Counted from the first letter of the stretch, positions 46,294-57,977 are shown. The stretch is DNA of 64,000 nucleotides from Halothiobacillus diazotrophicus (GCF_001663815.1 NZ_CP016027.1:1488001-1552000), one strand, 5' to 3'. Numbers and translations are program-made. The notes: a model not told the origin generated them from the sequence alone.

Positions 46294-48936
46294 ATGACCG
46301 ACACAGCCAATGCGCCCGCGCCGTATCCCGATTCACTCTCACCGGGAGACGGCCCGCTGGAACTCGTACAGACCCAGGCCGGAGACTGGATTTTCCCGGC
46401 ACTGAACGGCCTGCATTTCAGCCCGCAGGACGGGCAGAGCCTCGATGCCGGAACAAGCCCCGCCCAAGAGGCACTGAAGGCGCACTTCCGGGATCGCCTG
46501 CACCAGCAGGACCGCCTGTACATCATCATCGGCAGCGACTCCGGACAATTGATCCGATTCATCCAGGGGAAGCAGCCGCTCCCACGCGGCACGCGCTGGC
46601 TGTTCATCGAACCGGAGCCTTTGGCGGCCATTCTGAAACAGACACCAGGAATCACCGCCCTGCTGGACGACTATGTCCACCTCATCACGCCCGACGCGTG
46701 GGAGGAAGCGACCGAGCTACTCCTGCTGAACGACTATTTTCGCATCGGCGGGGTTGTTTTCGAACGCTCCCTGGCCGCGCTGGATCACCCCACGGCAGAC
46801 TATCTGCAACTCGTCGATCAGTTCGACGCGGAGCTGACGCGCCGTCGCTATGTCACCACGGCCAATCTCGGCACGGCGCCCTTCCTGAGTGCTCAACTGG
46901 CGAATACACCCAGCTTCTTTGCCAACCTCGTCCCGCTCAAGGGCATTTTCAAGGGAAAGAAAGCGCTGATCCTGGCCGGCGGCCCTTCCCTGGACACCCA
47001 GATCGACTGGATCAAGACCAACCGCCACCGGCTGTTCCTGATCGCCGTTTCGCGCATCAGCGCCCGGCTGCTCTCCGCCGGCATCCATCCGGACCTGATC
47101 GCCACGGTCGACCCCTACCCCGTGAGCCTGACCGTCAGTCGCCACATGTTCGACTTCGGCCCGCAAACCATCCTGGTGGCCGGCAACCATGCCTACCCCG
47201 GCATCGTGAACCGATGGCCGCATCGGAAGGTGCACACCGACCTCATCCTCCCATGGGACGAAGCCGAATCGTCGAGCGAGACGGACGAACCCCGTCAGAA
47301 GATCAACCCGGTCGGCAACCTCGTGTCCGTCGGTCCGACCGTTACCCATACCTGCGTCATGCTGGCCACCTATCTCGGATTCACCGAAATCGCTTTCGCC
47401 GGCCTGGACCTGTGTCACGCACCGGATGGGCAAACCCATGCGCAAGGCAGCAGCGAAGCGGCGGCCGGCCCCCTGCTGGACTATACCGCCGTCAAGGTTA
47501 CGACCAACCTGGGGCAGACCGCCTGGACGACACCGGATTATTTCGCCGGCATCGAAACGCTTCAGGACATGGCCGAGCATCTCGGGCCACAGGGCATTTC
47601 CCTGATCAATCCCTCACCGAATGCCGCCGCCATCAAGGGCGTACGATTCCAGCCCCTCGAGAAAATCGACTGGCCGGACGAACCCTTCGATCGTCGTCCA
47701 ATGGACGAGGCCCTGACCGAATCGCCCGAGGCGGTCATCGACCACCTCAATCGCGTACGCGCCGCCCTAACCACGATGGCGGAAGATGTGCAGAAAATCG
47801 AACGGCTCGCCCAACTGGCCCTGGAGTCGAATCGCGCGTTCTTCAACACCATCAATGCGGAACGGCAACCACTCCACCAACGACGCATGCGTGCGATCGA
47901 CCGCCTGATGCGTACGCGCCTCCCCGAAGCCGAACACCTCGTCAAAACCATGGCCCACCGGGAACTGGTCGCCACCGATCTGCCCCATGACTTCTTCGCG
48001 CTGGACGCCAAGCAGGCCGAAGCACTGGCCAACCGCTTTTATGCGACGATTCAGCAGGCTGCCAAAAACCTGCACCCCGTGCTTCTGGATCTGGACTACC
48101 GGCTGGAAACCCGTCTCATGGAACAGGATCGACAGCAGGACCCGTCCGCGATCCTGACACGGTACGAGGAAGGCAAGGAGCCCGAGCGTGTGCTCTGGCT
48201 GGCGACCAACTGGCGATTGGCGCCCGAGATCACCGCCAGGACGGCTGCGGCCTTCGATGCGCAAATAGCCAAGCTGCTGGCAGATGACCGGAAACGCAAC
48301 GAGGAGCGCCGTGCACCCAAGGCCAGCCTGCGGCTGGCGGAGATGCACTTCTCGCAACACAACAAGGTCGCATTGGCCGCACTGGCCCGCGCCCTGTCCC
48401 GCCACCCCGATTCCGAACAGGCCAAACCCTATGCCGCCTACCTGAACGGGCTACTGGCCGAACTGGATCAGAACCCGCTTGAGGCCATGCCTGCCTACGA
48501 GACGGTACTGAATCACGCCGATGCCAGCCGGGATCAGCTGCTGCTGGACCACTGCCTGATTCGCATCTCTGCCGTCAGCCTGTCGTTGGACGACCCCTTA
48601 CAAGCCAACCAGGCACTGGACACGGCAGCGCTCTTCAACCCCAGCCATTGGGCGTTGAGCGGCCAACTGGCCACCCTGCGTGGCGATCTAGCCCATGCGA
48701 TCGAAGCGTATTCCCACTATCTGGCCCGGTTCCCCGGGGATCCAGTCCGGATCCGCCGGATCGCGGCGCTCTTTAACGAACTGGGTATCACGGAAGGGCT
48801 GGATCAATGTCTCGCCCTCGTTGCCTTCTGTAACCCAGCCGATCAGCCGGCACTCCGTCAGGATCTGAATGCGATGCGCCACGCCCGTACGAAGGCTGAT
48901 GGCGATTCAGGAAGCTCAAACGCCAGGCTATCGTAA
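46294..48936 (+). CDS. Maf-type flagellin glycosyltransferase (DUF115)
   Basis: An 880-residue motility-associated-factor protein, predicted to transfer nonulosonic acid onto flagellin in the cytoplasm. The core (GKKALILAGGPSLDTQIDWI, HPDLIATVDPYP, VGPTVTHTCVMLATYLGF and AFAGLDLCHAPDGQTHA) matches the DUF115/Maf domain. The C-terminal 250 residues are helical and TPR-like (LSRHPDSEQAKPYAAYLNGL, LLDHCLIRISAVSLSLDD). The ATG at 46294 is chosen; the frame is open 72 codons further upstream. It is divergent from the legionaminic-acid genes that would make its donor and next to the flagellin cluster. Confidence 0.88.
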   Translation: MTDTANAPAPYPDSLSPGDGPLELVQTQAGDWIFPALNGLHFSPQDGQSLDAGTSPAQEALKAHFRDRLHQQDRLYIIIGSDSGQLIRFIQGKQPLPRGTRWLFIEPEPLAAILKQTPGITALLDDYVHLITPDAWEEATELLLLNDYFRIGGVVFERSLAALDHPTADYLQLVDQFDAELTRRRYVTTANLGTAPFLSAQLANTPSFFANLVPLKGIFKGKKALILAGGPSLDTQIDWIKTNRHRLFLIAVSRISARLLSAGIHPDLIATVDPYPVSLTVSRHMFDFGPQTILVAGNHAYPGIVNRWPHRKVHTDLILPWDEAESSSETDEPRQKINPVGNLVSVGPTVTHTCVMLATYLGFTEIAFAGLDLCHAPDGQTHAQGSSEAAAGPLLDYTAVKVTTNLGQTAWTTPDYFAGIETLQDMAEHLGPQGISLINPSPNAAAIKGVRFQPLEKIDWPDEPFDRRPMDEALTESPEAVIDHLNRVRAALTTMAEDVQKIERLAQLALESNRAFFNTINAERQPLHQRRMRAIDRLMRTRLPEAEHLVKTMAHRELVATDLPHDFFALDAKQAEALANRFYATIQQAAKNLHPVLLDLDYRLETRLMEQDRQQDPSAILTRYEEGKEPERVLWLATNWRLAPEITARTAAAFDAQIAKLLADDRKRNEERRAPKASLRLAEMHFSQHNKVALAALARALSRHPDSEQAKPYAAYLNGLLAELDQNPLEAMPAYETVLNHADASRDQLLLDHCLIRISAVSLSLDDPLQANQALDTAALFNPSHWALSGQLATLRGDLAHAIEAYSHYLARFPGDPVRIRRIAALFNELGITEGLDQCLALVAFCNPADQPALRQDLNAMRHARTKADGDSGSSNARLS

Positions 48937-48987
48937 GCTCCTGGCCCGCCCCCGGCACAAGGACACCAGAGCGGAACAGATAGAAAT

Positions 48988-49025
48988 GACAAAGGCGCTC
49001 CGGACTGATCCTGAGCGCCTTTGTC
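48988..49025. terminator. Bidirectional terminator between maf and the fliT-like gene
   Basis: A perfect 13 bp stem (gacaaaggcgctc and its complement) closes a 12 nt loop. It lies 52 bp after maf (+) and 50 bp beyond the end of the fliT-like gene (-), so it can end both transcripts. Confidence 0.8.
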
Positions 49026-49074
49026 GGTTGTGCCTCTCTCGTTCAATTCCCGGTTGAATCCACGAGACCGAACG

Positions 49075-49449
49075 CTATAGACCCAACCCTTCGGTATCGA
49101 TATAGGCCCGCGCCGCACGGTTTTGCTGTAAGTGGTGTCGCAACGAATCTGTCAGCAGTCGTTGCTTGTTTTCCATGGCCTTGCGGGTCCGCGCGAAACG
49201 CTGCTCCCATTCCGCACGCATGGCCAGCAGATCGGGATGTTCGGCACAACCGTGCGCCACCGCCATATCCACGGTCAGCTCGATCATACGGCGCGCTTCA
49301 GTGATTGCATTGATGGCGGCAACGTCATGCACCCCGGTTTGATCGGCGAGCCACCGATCGGTCTGCGCGTCGACCTCGATCCCCAGACGACGCAGCACGT
49401 CGAGCCGATCAGCCAGAACCTCGGGCAACGGTGCAGAAACCCGACCCAT
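49075..49449 (-). CDS. Small flagellar protein, FliT-like
   Basis: A 124-residue helical protein directly behind fliS (7 bp gap). I see no strong motif; the length, the long amphipathic helices (AINAITEARRMIELTVDMA, EWEQRFARTRKAMENKQRLL) and the position after fliS fit the FliT export-chaperone group, which is poorly conserved. The start at 49449 is the first ATG after the fliS stop. The assignment rests mainly on position. Confidence 0.6.
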   Translation of the reverse strand: MGRVSAPLPEVLADRLDVLRRLGIEVDAQTDRWLADQTGVHDVAAINAITEARRMIELTVDMAVAHGCAEHPDLLAMRAEWEQRFARTRKAMENKQRLLTDSLRHHLQQNRAARAYIDTEGLGL

Positions 49450-49456
49450 CCGAAAA

Positions 49457-49873
49457 TCAGCCAGCCAGTGCCGTCGCCTGCTTGGCCGCGACCTGGGGCT
49501 CGATCGCATCCCAGGCTTCCTTGATCTGGCGAATCAAGCCATCCACCTCGTCGAACCCGGCCAGATCCCGACGAGCGCTGGCATCGAGCAGGCGTCGCTC
49601 GCAGTAGTCGTACAATTCGTAGAGGCGCTCGCCCAATTCCGGACTCGCCTCCTTGTTCAGGCCGCCCTTCAGCCCAACCAGGATATTCATGGCGAAATCC
49701 ACATTGCGCGCCTTGAGTTCATACTGGCCCGCCTCGGTGGCATACTTGGCCTTGGCAACATGTGCGAGAAAGCCTTCGAACAGCATGGCAACCAGACGAT
49801 GGGGGGTAGCCTGTTCCACCTCGGCAGCCAGATCAATCTGGCGATAATTTTGCGCATAGGCGTTTGCGTACAT
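49457..49873 (-). CDS. fliS: Flagellar export chaperone FliS
   Basis: A 138-residue helical chaperone that holds flagellin before export. MYANAYAQNYRQIDLAAEVEQATPHRLVAMLFEGFLAHVA is the usual FliS start, and GLKGGLNKEASPELGERLYELYDYCERRLLDA follows. GGAG lies about 11 nt before the ATG at 49873; a longer frame to 49939 has no support. It follows fliD on the same strand. Confidence 0.93.
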   Translation of the reverse strand: MYANAYAQNYRQIDLAAEVEQATPHRLVAMLFEGFLAHVAKAKYATEAGQYELKARNVDFAMNILVGLKGGLNKEASPELGERLYELYDYCERRLLDASARRDLAGFDEVDGLIRQIKEAWDAIEPQVAAKQATALAG

Positions 49874-49998
49874 AACGAGATACTCTCCAGAATTTGTGAA
49901 CCCGATACCTGATAACCGGAGATCCGACCAGCGCCGCATCCTGGTGTTGTTATCGACGCGGTACGGAAAAACTTGAGCCCGATGAACCGATTCGGTCG

Positions 49999-51405
49999 TT
50001 AGTTCAGTTTCGCCAGGAAGCTCAGGGATGAGTTCATTTGCGCCACGTAGGAATCCATGGCGGTGAATTGGGACATCAACGACTTCTGGTACTGGTCAAG
50101 ACGCGCTTGCAGATCGGTCTGCTGTTGCGTGATCGACTGCAACTGGTTATTGATGCTCTGCGTCCGGCTATCAAAAATACCGTTGTACTGAAGGTAGGGA
50201 TTCAGCAAGTTGTCGACTTTGGCGCTCACGCCGTTGTTCGCGTCCGTGAGCAGTGTCTTGACCGCATTCGGATCGGCGGCCAGGGCCTGATTGAGCTTGG
50301 ACGTATCCAGGGACATCACGCCGTTCTTATCCACCTGAATGCCGATATCGGCAAGGTTCTGAACCGTCGTACTCCCCGTGTTGTAGTTTTGCCCCATCAA
50401 GGCGCGCAACGCATTATTGACGCCGTTTGCCGTCGCGTCACCGAGGAGTGCGCCTGCCTGATTGGATGATTGATCGTAGGAAGTCAGACTCGAATAGGTG
50501 GACTGATACTGGTTGTAGTTGGTCACCAATGTCTGCAATGCGGTCGTGATCGGACCGTTGTCGACGCCCACTGTTACGGCCACCTTGGTGCCCACCTGGG
50601 CCTTTACCAGGTTCAGTGTCAGACCGGTGACCGCCGAACTGATGCTATTGCTTGCACTGGTCACCTGATTGCCGTCGATCTGAATGATGGCATCCTGAGC
50701 GGCACTGACCTGGGTCAGATTGTTCGAGGCCAACTGGGAAAGACCGCTGGTGTCGGTGTTGTTGCCATCCGAATCCGCGGCCGTCACGGTGATCGCATTG
50801 CTCGAACCCGTGTTCAACGCGGTGAATACCAGCTTGGAAACCGTGCCCCCACTCCCGTTGTCGACATTGATGATCGAGGCCTGGACCCCCGTATTGCCGG
50901 ACGCGGCATTGATGTTGTCCCGAATGGTGGTCAGGGTATCCGTGGCGCCCACATTGACCGAGAAGCTGTTTCCGCCCTGCGTGAAGGTCAGGGTTCCCGA
51001 ACCGACGGTACTCGTGGCCGAGGCAAAGCCCGCAGATGTCAGTTTCTGCGCGGAGGCCAATTGATCGACCTCGACCTGATAGGTACCCAGCGCCGTGCCC
51101 GGAATGGCCGTGGCATTCAGGATGCTGGTATCGGAGACCGTGCTGGTGCGCGTCCGGAAGGTGTCCAGGTTCTTGAGCGCGTCGACGGCAGTTTGCACAC
51201 TGGACAAACCGCTTTTCAACTGCCCGAGCGCAGACAGCGTGGCATTGAACGAGTTCTGGCGACTGGTGAGCAACTGCTGTTGCGGGGCACCCTCGGCGTT
51301 CACCAGCTGGTTTACGATACCCTGGATGTCCAGCCCCGACCCGAGGCCAGAGAAGGAAATGCCACTCGGTGAAGTCGAGCTTGAAGTAGAAACGGTCGTT
51401 GACAT
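49999..51405 (-). CDS. fliD: Flagellar hook-associated protein 2 (filament cap)
   Basis: A 468-residue cap protein. The N-terminus ISFSGLGSGLDIQGIVNQLV matches FliD, and the C-terminus (SINNQLQSITQQQTDLQARLDQYQKSLMSQFTAMDSYVAQMNSSLSFL) forms the typical coiled tail. The middle is Thr/Ser/Asn-rich. GGAGGAGG before the ATG at 51405 fixes the start. Confidence 0.95.
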   Translation of the reverse strand: MSTTVSTSSSTSPSGISFSGLGSGLDIQGIVNQLVNAEGAPQQQLLTSRQNSFNATLSALGQLKSGLSSVQTAVDALKNLDTFRTRTSTVSDTSILNATAIPGTALGTYQVEVDQLASAQKLTSAGFASATSTVGSGTLTFTQGGNSFSVNVGATDTLTTIRDNINAASGNTGVQASIINVDNGSGGTVSKLVFTALNTGSSNAITVTAADSDGNNTDTSGLSQLASNNLTQVSAAQDAIIQIDGNQVTSASNSISSAVTGLTLNLVKAQVGTKVAVTVGVDNGPITTALQTLVTNYNQYQSTYSSLTSYDQSSNQAGALLGDATANGVNNALRALMGQNYNTGSTTVQNLADIGIQVDKNGVMSLDTSKLNQALAADPNAVKTLLTDANNGVSAKVDNLLNPYLQYNGIFDSRTQSINNQLQSITQQQTDLQARLDQYQKSLMSQFTAMDSYVAQMNSSLSFLAKLN

Positions 51406-51455
51406 CGCAACCTCCTCCATACCGCGTCATGGGGCAGCATGGACAATCATGTTCG

Positions 51456-51887
51456 TCAGGTTTTCTCGGACAATAACAAACCCGTCGGCGACTTGGAATC
51501 GAAGTTCAGCAGATCTTCCCGCATCCTCAGAATCGCCTCGGCGGGAATCTGCTTGATGACCTTCTGCGTGGCGGGGTCAACCACCTTGATCACCACCTGA
51601 TTCAGTTTTTCGTCCACGGAAAACTGCACCGACGTCGGCTTGCCCGCCTGCTGCTTGATCAAGCCTTCGAGCACCTGATCGACCTGATCCTTCGTCGGCT
51701 TGGTGCCGGGCGTGGCGGGCTGCCCATTCGATCCGTGCCCTGGCACTGCCGCGGGCGCCGACACGGGGGCAGGCGGAACGCTGCCCGTCGTCGGTGCACT
51801 TGATGTGCCCTGCGAAGAAGACAAAACATCCCGACCTTGCAGCGAAGGCGGGATGCCGGAATTCGATATTGAGTTGATGCTACTCAT
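51456..51887 (-). CDS. flaG: FlaG-family protein
   Basis: A 143-residue protein with a low-complexity Pro/Ser/Ala N-terminal half and a conserved C-terminal FlaG domain (VQFSVDEKLNQVVIKVVDPATQKVIKQIPAEAILRM). FlaG affects filament length in polar-flagellated bacteria. It lies between fliC and fliD as usual. The gap to fliC holds a hairpin. Confidence 0.9.
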   Translation of the reverse strand: MSSINSISNSGIPPSLQGRDVLSSSQGTSSAPTTGSVPPAPVSAPAAVPGHGSNGQPATPGTKPTKDQVDQVLEGLIKQQAGKPTSVQFSVDEKLNQVVIKVVDPATQKVIKQIPAEAILRMREDLLNFDSKSPTGLLLSEKT

Positions 51888-51906
51888 TTTAGCGTCCTCA
51901 TTACAA

Positions 51907-51936
51907 CAGGCGACTCATCCGTCGATCAGCCGCCTG
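51907..51936 (-). terminator. Hairpin between fliC and flaG
   Basis: A 9 bp stem (caggcggct with agtcgcctg, one G-T pair) around a 12 nt loop lies downstream of fliC, followed by TTGTAAT on the minus strand. It could be a partial terminator that sets the high fliC to flaG ratio. Confidence 0.4.
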
Positions 51937-51989
51937 CATCCAACTCATGCTTTTGTCGCACCGTCCTTGGCGCCTACAGGCTCCTGCTA

Positions 51990-52856
51990 TTAACGAAGCA
52001 GAGACAGCACAGCCTGCGGAGCCTGGTTGGCCTGGGTCAGCATCGCGTTGCCGGCCTGCTGGAGAATCTGCGACTTGGACAGCGCAGAGGTTTCCGCAGC
52101 GAAATTGGTATCCAGAATCCGCGAACGGGCCTGAGACTGGTTGACCACGAAGGTGTTCAGGTTGTCGATGGTGATCTGGAAGCGGTTCTGTACGGCACCC
52201 AGCTTGGCGCGGGTGGTGTCGATGGAGTTGATCGCCTTGTCGATCAGGCTGATGCCGCTCATGATCTTGGTGAAGGTCGCCTTACTACCGATGGAAACAG
52301 TCGTGGCCAGTACAGACTTGATCCCGCCGCTCGCAGTACCACGGGTGGACTGGTTGCCGATGGAGAACGCGATCTGGTTGGTCGCGCCGGTATTCGCACC
52401 GACCTGGAACTTGGCGTTTGCCGAACCGCTCAGGCTACCCTGCAACACGTTCTTACCGTTGAACTGGGTGTTACCGATGATACGGCCCAATTCGCTCTGC
52501 AGCTGCTTGAATTCGGTCTGCAGGTTCTGGCGGTCGGAGGTGCTGTTGGTCGCGTTGGCAGACTGAACCGCCAGGTCACGCATCCGCTGCAGGGTGCTGG
52601 TGAGCGCGCCCATTGCGCCTTCAGCCGTCTGGGCCAGGGAAATACCATCGTTGGCATTACGGGCAGCGACGTTGGAGCCGTTGATCTGGGTGGTCATACG
52701 GTCCGTAATGGCCAGACCAGCTGCATCGTCCTTGGCGCTGTTGATGCGCAAACCGGTAGACAAGCGCAGCATGGCAGTCTGCATACTGTTGCTGTTCATC
52801 CGCAATGCGTTCTGGGATTGCAGGGAAAGAATGTTGGTGTTGATTACGCTTGACAT
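51990..52856 (-). CDS. fliC: Flagellin FliC
   Basis: A 288-residue flagellin, short because it lacks the large variable D2/D3 domains. The conserved N-terminal D0/D1 ([38 protein letters not shown]) and C-terminal D1/D0 ([39 protein letters not shown]) are intact. The central Ser/Thr-rich stretch (about residues 140-200) is where glycans would sit. Maf and legionaminic-acid genes beside it predict O-glycosylation. A perfect sigma-28 promoter lies upstream. Confidence 0.97.
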   Translation of the reverse strand: MSSVINTNILSLQSQNALRMNSNSMQTAMLRLSTGLRINSAKDDAAGLAITDRMTTQINGSNVAARNANDGISLAQTAEGAMGALTSTLQRMRDLAVQSANATNSTSDRQNLQTEFKQLQSELGRIIGNTQFNGKNVLQGSLSGSANAKFQVGANTGATNQIAFSIGNQSTRGTASGGIKSVLATTVSIGSKATFTKIMSGISLIDKAINSIDTTRAKLGAVQNRFQITIDNLNTFVVNQSQARSRILDTNFAAETSALSKSQILQQAGNAMLTQANQAPQAVLSLLR

Positions 52857-53185
52857 GATCTCGATCCTCGTTGAAGCAGTTTATTGGCACAATGCCATCG
52901 AGCTTGTTCTGTACTCGGGTTATCGGCGCAGGTTCGGAAAACTTTAGGGCTGATTTGAATATTTTTTCGATCCGTCGTTTCCGCCGGTTTTCACGTGTGC
53001 TCTTGCCCGACAGTCCCTGTATCGACCCCTTCGAAAAAAACTTGAACATTCCGAGCAAAGATCGGTTCACTTTCATGGTTTTGTCATGACAGCAACCGGG
53101 TAAGAAGGTATAAGCTGAATGCGTTCCAAGCCAAGGGATATGCCAACGGGGCAACCGCCGCCTGCTCGCCAAGGAATCACGAAAG
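52857..53185. other. Divergent region between fliC and glgP
   Basis: This 329 bp spacer carries the sigma-28 promoter of fliC on the minus strand (see 52920-52946) and the untranslated leader of glgP on the plus strand. Near glgP there is a TATAAG (about 53109) but no clear matching -35 element. No gene is visible. Confidence 0.5.
52920..52946 (-). promoter_or_regulatory. Sigma-28 (FliA) promoter of fliC
   Basis: On the minus strand TAAA, then 15 bases, then GCCGATAA, an exact match to the FliA consensus, 63 bp before the flagellin start. It marks fliC as a late flagellar gene. Confidence 0.9.
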
Positions 53186-55768
53186 ATGAACGCATCGATC
53201 TATACGCTGGAAATCACGCCGCGCCTCCCCGCACGCATTGCGCGTCTCGACGACCTCGCCAACAACCTGTATTACAGCTGGACCCGGTCGGTCCGCCATC
53301 TGTTCAGCCGAATCGACCCGCTCTGCTGGCGAGATACGGAAGACAACCCCCGTCTGTTTCTGCTGCGCGTAGCCCAGGAAAAGCTGGACGAGGCTGCCGA
53401 AAACCCGGTGTATCTGGCCGACTACGACGATGCCTGCCGTCATTTCGACGAGTATCTCGCCCGCCCCTTGCCAACCGATCTCGCGGAACGGCTCGCACCG
53501 AACGATCTCGTCGCCTATTTCTGCGCCGAGTACGGTTTCCATGAGTCGCTCCCGATCTATTCCGGTGGCCTGGGCATCCTCGCCGGAGACCACTGCAAGG
53601 CCGTCTCCGATCTGGGTCTGCCCTTCGTCGGCGTGGGTCTGATGTATCGACAGGGCTATTTCAAGCAGGAGATCGATGCCCAGGGCAACCAGATCGCGAC
53701 ATATCAGGACATCGACTTCGACACGTTACCCATCACGAAAGCCGTGGACGCGCGGGGCGGCCACGTCTCCGTCGCGCTGAACTTCCCCGGCCGCATCGTG
53801 CAGGCTCAAGTCTGGCAGGCCCAGATCGGGCGCGCCCGGCTACTGCTACTGGATACCGACATCGAAGAAAACCGCGACGAAGACCGGCAGATCACCTACC
53901 GACTCTATGGTGGCGATCGGCGCACGCGAATCGAACAGGAAATCGTCCTGGGCATCGGTGGGGTTCGGGCGTTGCGGGCGCTGGGCCTCAGCCCCACCGC
54001 GTGGCACATCAACGAAGGCCATGCGGCCTTTCAGGTCATCGAGCGCCTGCGCGAACTCGTCCGGCAAGATTACCCCCCGTCCGTAGCCCTCGAAATGGTG
54101 GCTGCCGCCACGGTATTCACGACGCACACACCCGTTCCGGCCGGCCACGACGTCTTCGCGGAAGCATTGATTCACGAGTATTTCGAGGCACTGCTGCCCG
54201 AACTGAATCTGACTGAAGAAACCTTCCTCGCCCTGGGTCGCCAGCCCCATCAGGCCGGATTCAACATGACGGCACTCGCGCTGCACGGTTCCCGCCAGCA
54301 TAACGGCGTCTCGGCGATCCATGGGCGGGTGGCGGCGGAAATGGTCAGCGCGTTCTGGCCGGAAGTTCCCGCGGAAGAGAATCCGATGACGCACGTCACC
54401 AACGGTGTCCACGTCGACACCTTTCTCGCCCGGGAATTCTCCCAGCTCTTCGACAGCCTGCGCCGGGACTGGCGACTGCATCTGCGCGATCAGTCGTTCT
54501 GGTCGTTCGTCGACACGATTCCCGATGAACGGTTCTGGTCCGTCCGCTGCGCACTCAAGGTCGACCTGATCCGTGACGTCTGCCAGCGTCTCACCCGCCA
54601 ACTGGAAAGCGACGGCCTGAGCGATATCCGGATCGACCGTACCCTGCGCTACCTCAAGCGGCGGGAATCGGAGGTGCTGATCGTCGGGTTCGCCCGGCGC
54701 TTTGCCACCTACAAGCGCGCCAACCTGCTGTTCCGGGACCGGGAGCGCCTGGCTCGCCTCCTGGCCGACGAGCAACGACCGATCGTGTTCCTCTTTGCCG
54801 GCAAGGCACACCCCGCCGACGAACCGGGCAAGGCGCTGATCCGCGAAATCTGGCAGATCGCCAATGAGCCGGCCTTTCACGGCCGGATTCTGCTGCTCGA
54901 AGGCTACGACATGGCCCTGGCCCGCAAGCTGGTTGCTGGCTGCGACGTGTGGCTGAACATCCCCGAATATCCGCTGGAGGCTTCCGGCACCTCCGGTCAG
55001 AAAGCCAGCATGAACGGCGCACTCAACCTTTCCGTGGCCGACGGCTGGTGGGGCGAGGGTTATCAGGAACAGGGCGAAGTTGCCAACGGCTGGTCGATCA
55101 AACCCTACAACCGCAGCTTCAACCACGAATACTGCGACAACGAGGAAGCCAGCGACCTGCTGACCCTGCTCGAGGGCGAGGTCAAGCCGATGTTCTTCAA
55201 GCGCAACGAAAACGGCGTGCCCGTCGACTGGGTGAAGCATGCCAAGGTGGCGATCCATACCGTGCTGCCCCAATTCAACGCCACACGCATGGTCTGCGAC
55301 TACATCACGCGACATTATCTGGTCGCGGCACGCCATGGCGACAAGCTGACGGCCAACGGGGGCGCCATGGCCAAGGATCTCGACACCTTCAAGCGCAAGG
55401 TTCGGGAACTCTGGCCCGGCGTTTCCGGCCGACTGATCAACGAACTGCCCCACCGCATCCACAGCCACGAGGAGATCCACCTGGAAGTCGAGGTCAACCT
55501 CAACGGCCTGCGCCCCGAGGAAGTGGCGGTCGAATGCCTGTTCGGCCACGATCACACCCAGGACAACTGGCTGACCCAGCAACGATTTTCGACCGATTCG
55601 GCCACTTCAGCCCCCCCGACGGATGCCGCGGCCCCGCCACGGACACAGATTTATCGACTGGCAATCCGGATCAATCTCTCCGGTCTGCAGAACTTCCGCC
55701 TGCGCGTGGTGCCCAGTCATCCGGCACAACTGCACCCCTATGAGCTCGGGCTGATGAAATGGCTGTGA
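53186..55768 (+). CDS. glgP: Alpha-glucan (glycogen) phosphorylase
   Basis: An 860-residue GT35 phosphorylase that releases glucose-1-phosphate from glycogen or maltodextrin. The N-terminal DUF3417 segment (IARLDDLANNLYYSWTRSVRHLF) marks the shorter archaeal/Thermotoga-like type rather than E. coli GlgP. Other landmarks are EYGFHESLPIYSGGLGILAGDH, HINEGHAAFQVIERL, THTPVPAGHD and the PLP lysine in TSGQKASMNGALN. A start site with AAGGAATC is upstream. No other glg genes are seen. Confidence 0.93.
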   Translation: MNASIYTLEITPRLPARIARLDDLANNLYYSWTRSVRHLFSRIDPLCWRDTEDNPRLFLLRVAQEKLDEAAENPVYLADYDDACRHFDEYLARPLPTDLAERLAPNDLVAYFCAEYGFHESLPIYSGGLGILAGDHCKAVSDLGLPFVGVGLMYRQGYFKQEIDAQGNQIATYQDIDFDTLPITKAVDARGGHVSVALNFPGRIVQAQVWQAQIGRARLLLLDTDIEENRDEDRQITYRLYGGDRRTRIEQEIVLGIGGVRALRALGLSPTAWHINEGHAAFQVIERLRELVRQDYPPSVALEMVAAATVFTTHTPVPAGHDVFAEALIHEYFEALLPELNLTEETFLALGRQPHQAGFNMTALALHGSRQHNGVSAIHGRVAAEMVSAFWPEVPAEENPMTHVTNGVHVDTFLAREFSQLFDSLRRDWRLHLRDQSFWSFVDTIPDERFWSVRCALKVDLIRDVCQRLTRQLESDGLSDIRIDRTLRYLKRRESEVLIVGFARRFATYKRANLLFRDRERLARLLADEQRPIVFLFAGKAHPADEPGKALIREIWQIANEPAFHGRILLLEGYDMALARKLVAGCDVWLNIPEYPLEASGTSGQKASMNGALNLSVADGWWGEGYQEQGEVANGWSIKPYNRSFNHEYCDNEEASDLLTLLEGEVKPMFFKRNENGVPVDWVKHAKVAIHTVLPQFNATRMVCDYITRHYLVAARHGDKLTANGGAMAKDLDTFKRKVRELWPGVSGRLINELPHRIHSHEEIHLEVEVNLNGLRPEEVAVECLFGHDHTQDNWLTQQRFSTDSATSAPPTDAAAPPRTQIYRLAIRINLSGLQNFRLRVVPSHPAQLHPYELGLMKWL

Positions 55769-55816
55769 ATTGAAGTGCGCCGGACCTGTCACCTCAGATC
55801 GATGTCACTGACATAA

Positions 55817-55844
55817 AAAAACGCCCCGATTAACGGGGCGTTTT
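55817..55844. terminator. Bidirectional terminator between glgP and groL
   Basis: aaaacgccccg pairs with cggggcgtttt around a 5 nt loop, with T-runs on both strands. It serves glgP (+) and groL (-). Confidence 0.88.
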
Positions 55845-55921
55845 CTCGTTTGGATCGGCACGACGCCGATTCGGGGGTGGGCGTCCGGACGACATCGCGC
55901 CCGAACTCCCGGGGGCACGAA

Positions 55922-57568
<1,647 letters not shown>

Positions 57569-57601
57569 TTAAAATTTGATTGGGTTGTAAGTGGTGAAAA
57601 A

Positions 57602-57892
57602 TTATTCTTCGATCACGGCCAGAAGATCGTCTTCGCCCATCATCAGCAACTCGTCGTCGCCCACTTTGACCTTGTTGCCAGCGTACTGGTTGAACAGAAC
57701 CTGATCGCCGGGCTTGACGCTCATCGGACGGATCTCACCCTTTTCATTGCTCTTGCCCGGACCGGCGGCAACGACTTCGCCGCGGTTGGGTTTTTCAGCA
57801 GCCGAATCAGGCAGCACGATGCCGAACGCGGTTTTGCGCTCTTCTTCAACGCGCTTGATCAAGACGCGGTCATGCAAGGGACGAATTTTCAT
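57602..57892 (-). CDS. groS: Co-chaperonin GroES
   Basis: A 96-residue co-chaperonin, [20 protein letters not shown] at the start, the mobile loop [14 protein letters not shown], and the C-terminal [29 protein letters not shown] precedes the ATG at 57892. It is driven by the sigma-32 promoter at 57978-58008. Confidence 0.97.
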   Translation of the reverse strand: MKIRPLHDRVLIKRVEEERKTAFGIVLPDSAAEKPNRGEVVAAGPGKSNEKGEIRPMSVKPGDQVLFNQYAGNKVKVGDDELLMMGEDDLLAVIEE

Positions 57893-57977
57893 TGTGATCA
57901 CTCCGTATCAACTTCAAGAAGGAAAGAATTGCGCGCCAGCCGCATTCCGGTCAGGCGCACGCCAGTAACGATTGCCC

